From Bryobacterales bacterium (GTDB lineage: Bacteria; Acidobacteriota; Terriglobia; Bryobacterales; Bryobacteraceae): 7,963 nt of DNA. The translations under genes and the position numbers were made by a program. The stretch is from assembly GCA_025456495.1 (NCBI GenBank), contig JALOKO010000153.1, positions 1 to 7,963 on the forward strand. The letters are read 5' to 3'. The notes beneath the pieces were generated by a model. That model made no database searches. It saw only the letters and a list, made by a program, of their open reading frames with translations, and had not been told where the DNA came from. Position 1 is the stretch's first letter. Each line of letters begins with the position of its first letter. Positions 5,398-7,963 of the stretch are shown piece by piece.

Positions 5398-7878
5398 ATG
5401 ACGCATCCCAAAGTCTCTCCGCTATCCCTGCTTGCCGTGATGATGGCCGCCTGTTTGCTGGGACCAATTCTCCCCGCGTTCGCCACCTCTCCGGTAAGCC
5501 ACGAAGTGTACCCCTTGCAACCCGGCGAACAAGTGCTGCAGGTCATCCCCCGCCCGCGTGGAGGCACGTACCTGGTGGTGGGAAGGCAGGCTCCCAACGC
5601 CATCTGGGCCTTCCTCAGCACCACTTTCCCCGTTGCAGGAATCAGCACGTCGCCACCGATCCCCGGAAACCGCCAACCCTTCTCATCCACCAGCGCGGTC
5701 ACGCTGGCGTCCGGCAGTCCCACCGCCATCGTCCGCCTGGGCCTGAACAACGAAGAGGTCTCCCGCCTCCCGCTGGACAGCCCATCCATCGCCACATTCC
5801 GCAAGGCGCTTGTGGACACAGACGGCAGCCTCATCGTGCTGATGAACACCTCCACGCCCGGATTACCGCTGGTGAACCCGCTCTTCCCCCTGCAGATTCC
5901 CCCGCTTCCGGAAGACCCTCTGGACGGCCCTCCCACCCGATACGGCTATCTCTTGAAGACCAACGCAGCGGGCAGCCGCATCGAACGCTCCACCCTCATC
6001 GGTGGCGCGGCAGCGCCTGGGCTGACACCGCACATGGCCCCCGGCACCAACATCCACGACATCACCCAGGACACCCAAGGCAACCTCTATCTCACCGGCT
6101 CCACCAGCCACCCCGACTTTCCCGTCACGCCATCCGCAGCCAAAACAGACCCCCGCTTTGACATTCAGGCCAAAGGCGCTGAAGGCTTCCTGATGAAGCT
6201 CGGCCGCAACCTCGACCGGGTGATCTACTCCACCTTCCTGGGTTCGGACGAAGCCCTGCCCTACGATTGCACAGGCCTGGGCGCACCACTCCTCGATCAA
6301 TCCCACCACAGCGCGGGCTACGCCGTGAAGGTGAACACCCAGCAACAGGCCATCGTCTACGCATCCACCAATGGCAAGGCGATCCCAGCCACCCCGGGCG
6401 GCTACCAGGCCGCGCAAACCCCTGGCGCACCCGCCTGCCAGAACCCGCCCCCGGTGCTCAACAGTCCCTTCAGCAACACACGCCCGGTTTCGCTGCTTCG
6501 CTTCAGCGCCGATGGCGGCACCCTGCTCACTTCGGCCTACCTGGGCCTCACGGGCCTCACTACCCTTGCGAACAGCAGCGGAGATGCCCTGCACCTGCAG
6601 GCTGACGGCAGCATCATCGCGGCGCTGGATGAGGTGCGCACCAACCCCGGCGCAGCCATGCGCTTCCTGCGCCTGGACGCCAATCTGTCCACGGTGCTCG
6701 CGCAGGCTGACCTCGCCACGAATGGCTATCCCATCCTGGGCCGTCGCCTCACGCTCCAGCCCAACGGCAGCCTTTGGCTTTCCGGCGACCTCTGGCCACG
6801 GGCTGTTCGCACTCCCTTCGGAGGCGGACCGCCGGTCGCCGACCCCATTGACCGCATCGGCGACATCCCTTTCACCGTGCTCGCGGGCGACGACCTGCTG
6901 GTCCGCGTCAGCGCCCACGATCTGCAACCGCAGGCGGCCTACCTGCTGCCCAACGGCGCCTCCTCGGCGGGGATTCGCGCCACAGGCCTCACCGTCGATC
7001 TGTTCTCGCCAGCCGGCGGCCGCATGAGCATTCCTACCTCCGGCAGCATCGTGCCCGCAATTCTAGCTGTCGCCAACGCCGCCGGTCTGCAGGGAAAGCC
7101 CACGGCGTCCCCCTACGAGTTCCTCAGCCTCTATGGTGAGGGCATCGGGCCCGCCACCGCCGTAAGCGCCAGCTTCAGCCCGCAGGGCGATCTGCCCACG
7201 TTGCTGGGCGGCGTGCGGGTGTGGCTGGACGGCGTCGCCGCCCCCTTGCTCTACGCGGGCAACGGCCAAGTGAACTTCATCGCGCCCGCCCAACTCGCCA
7301 ACCGTACCCCCGGTGCGCGCGTCCTGCTGGAACTGGAACGCGACGGTGCCATCCTGGCTACCGTCCCGCTGCGCACCACGGCTTGGGACATCCATCCCTT
7401 CCGCCATACCAGCCAGCAGCGGGCTGGCGATGTGATCGTGCTCAACCAGGACGGCACGGTGAACAGCAACACCAACCCGGTCCAGCGCGGCCAGGCCATC
7501 ACGCTGTACTTGAATGGTGGCGGCGCACCCCCTGACCGCTTCCCCGCAGGACGCCGCGTACCTTCCGCGCGCCCTTTCAGCATGCTCATACCGAAGATGG
7601 AATCGGCCCGACTCGTGAGCACGCCAGGTTCTACAGCAACTGCCACACTGTCTTGGCCTGTCGAATACCTTGGCGCGGCGCCTTCGCTGGCAGCGGGCAC
7701 ACTGCAACTGAACGTGCGCGTCCCCACGAATGCCAGCGGGCTCCTGCTTGGGCTTGTTCCGCAAGGGACGGCTCCCAACATCGCCTTGGCCACCCTTCAG
7801 TTTCTGGAACCGGACGCTCAACCGGATGCCGTGCCTGCCGCGCTCCCCGTCAGCGTGACCGTCTGGCTGAAACCCTAA
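5398..7878 (+). CDS. Secreted beta-propeller (SBBP-like) protein with C-terminal TIGR03437 domain
   Basis: This 826-residue protein has a clear Sec signal peptide with a hydrophobic core (about 9-28) and likely cleavage at AFA|TS after residue 29. The middle holds degenerate propeller-type repeats of the Solibacter SBBP kind. One pairs GYLLKTNAAGS (183-193) with GNLYLTGSTSHPDFPVTPSA (about 227-246). A second starts at EGFLMKL (262) with IYSTFLG. A third, more diverged, starts near 363. Residues from about 556 match the TIGR03437 domain: NAAGLQGKP at 560, then FLSLYGEGIGPA, LLYAGNGQVNFIAPAQL, VLNQDGTVNSNTNP and LQLNVRVP. These motifs are characteristic of Solibacter and Bryobacter extracellular proteins of unknown function. 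No catalytic residues are recognised; a surface or matrix binding role is inferred. GAAAGG (5381-5386) lies 11 bases before the ATG, a weak ribosome binding site. The gene probably has its own promoter and possibly an operator. Confidence 0.92.
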   Translation: MTHPKVSPLSLLAVMMAACLLGPILPAFATSPVSHEVYPLQPGEQVLQVIPRPRGGTYLVVGRQAPNAIWAFLSTTFPVAGISTSPPIPGNRQPFSSTSAVTLASGSPTAIVRLGLNNEEVSRLPLDSPSIATFRKALVDTDGSLIVLMNTSTPGLPLVNPLFPLQIPPLPEDPLDGPPTRYGYLLKTNAAGSRIERSTLIGGAAAPGLTPHMAPGTNIHDITQDTQGNLYLTGSTSHPDFPVTPSAAKTDPRFDIQAKGAEGFLMKLGRNLDRVIYSTFLGSDEALPYDCTGLGAPLLDQSHHSAGYAVKVNTQQQAIVYASTNGKAIPATPGGYQAAQTPGAPACQNPPPVLNSPFSNTRPVSLLRFSADGGTLLTSAYLGLTGLTTLANSSGDALHLQADGSIIAALDEVRTNPGAAMRFLRLDANLSTVLAQADLATNGYPILGRRLTLQPNGSLWLSGDLWPRAVRTPFGGGPPVADPIDRIGDIPFTVLAGDDLLVRVSAHDLQPQAAYLLPNGASSAGIRATGLTVDLFSPAGGRMSIPTSGSIVPAILAVANAAGLQGKPTASPYEFLSLYGEGIGPATAVSASFSPQGDLPTLLGGVRVWLDGVAAPLLYAGNGQVNFIAPAQLANRTPGARVLLELERDGAILATVPLRTTAWDIHPFRHTSQQRAGDVIVLNQDGTVNSNTNPVQRGQAITLYLNGGGAPPDRFPAGRRVPSARPFSMLIPKMESARLVSTPGSTATATLSWPVEYLGAAPSLAAGTLQLNVRVPTNASGLLLGLVPQGTAPNIALATLQFLEPDAQPDAVPAALPVSVTVWLKP

Positions 7879-7906
7879 CCGGGCGATCCCATACCCCCGG
7901 TCAACC

Positions 7907-7949
7907 GGCATGGGGGAGGCACAGCAACCAACCCGCCTCCCCCCATGCC
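7907..7949 (+). terminator. Strong imperfect hairpin after the TIGR03437 gene, possible terminator
   Basis: GGCATGGGGGAGGC (7907-7920) pairs with GCCTCCCCCCATGCC (7935-7949) with one bulged C and a 14-base loop. It starts 28 bases after the stop codon. The stem is about 14 bp and very stable, but the bases after it are GC-rich with no T-run. It may be a T-less terminator, a 3'-end stabiliser, or a bidirectional element for a gene beyond the window. CCGGT/ACCGG (7897-7908) and a C5 run at 7894-7898 give competing pairings. Confidence 0.5.
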
Positions 7950-7963
7950 CGCATCCGCCGCGC

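Noticed and set aside
5863..6927. 354-codon open frame on the minus strand inside the TIGR03437 gene
   Set aside because: It is antisense to a well-supported secreted protein, and its translation has no recognisable domain or signal.

Overview
The window is GC-rich and carries four plus-strand genes with short intergenic gaps. The last gene ends in the C-terminal domain catalogued as TIGR03437, which is heavily expanded in Solibacter and Bryobacter. The third gene combines TPRs, FG-GAP/VCBS repeats and ASPIC/UnbV, an architecture abundant in the same group. A DUF1080 protein and a short cyclophilin fit as well. I infer a chromosomal segment of Acidobacteriota, probably order Bryobacterales. 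This rests on recalled family distributions, not on a search.

Layout. Bases 1-340 hold no convincing gene. They contain a 12-bp palindrome, a 14-bp tandem repeat array (117-197) and a possible -10 element. A cytoplasmic cyclophilin-type peptidyl-prolyl isomerase (341-823) is followed after one base by an exported DUF1080 (3-keto-disaccharide hydrolase family) protein (825-1859). The ribosome binding site of the second gene lies inside the end of the first, so the two are almost certainly co-transcribed. A 170-bp gap with a palindrome, a TACAAT box and a GC-rich leader hairpin precedes a 1084-residue membrane-anchored or exported TPR/VCBS/ASPIC-UnbV protein (2030-5284). A 113-bp gap with another TACAAT box and a 9-bp inverted repeat at the presumed transcription start precedes an 826-residue secreted beta-propeller/TIGR03437 protein (5398-7878). 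A strong imperfect hairpin lies after that gene.

How the genes work together. Three of the four products carry export signals and are built from interaction-type folds (jelly roll, TPR solenoid, propeller repeats). The set looks like envelope or extracellular proteins of unknown substrate, with a housekeeping folding enzyme upstream. No mobile element, CRISPR array, tRNA, rRNA or defence system is visible.

Most unusual points. The DUF1080 domain is interrupted by about 70 residues that encode two predicted membrane segments. The TPR/VCBS/ASPIC protein has about 430 further residues of no recognised domain. There is also the non-coding 14-bp repeat array, and the inverted repeat overlapping the likely start of transcription of the TIGR03437 gene.
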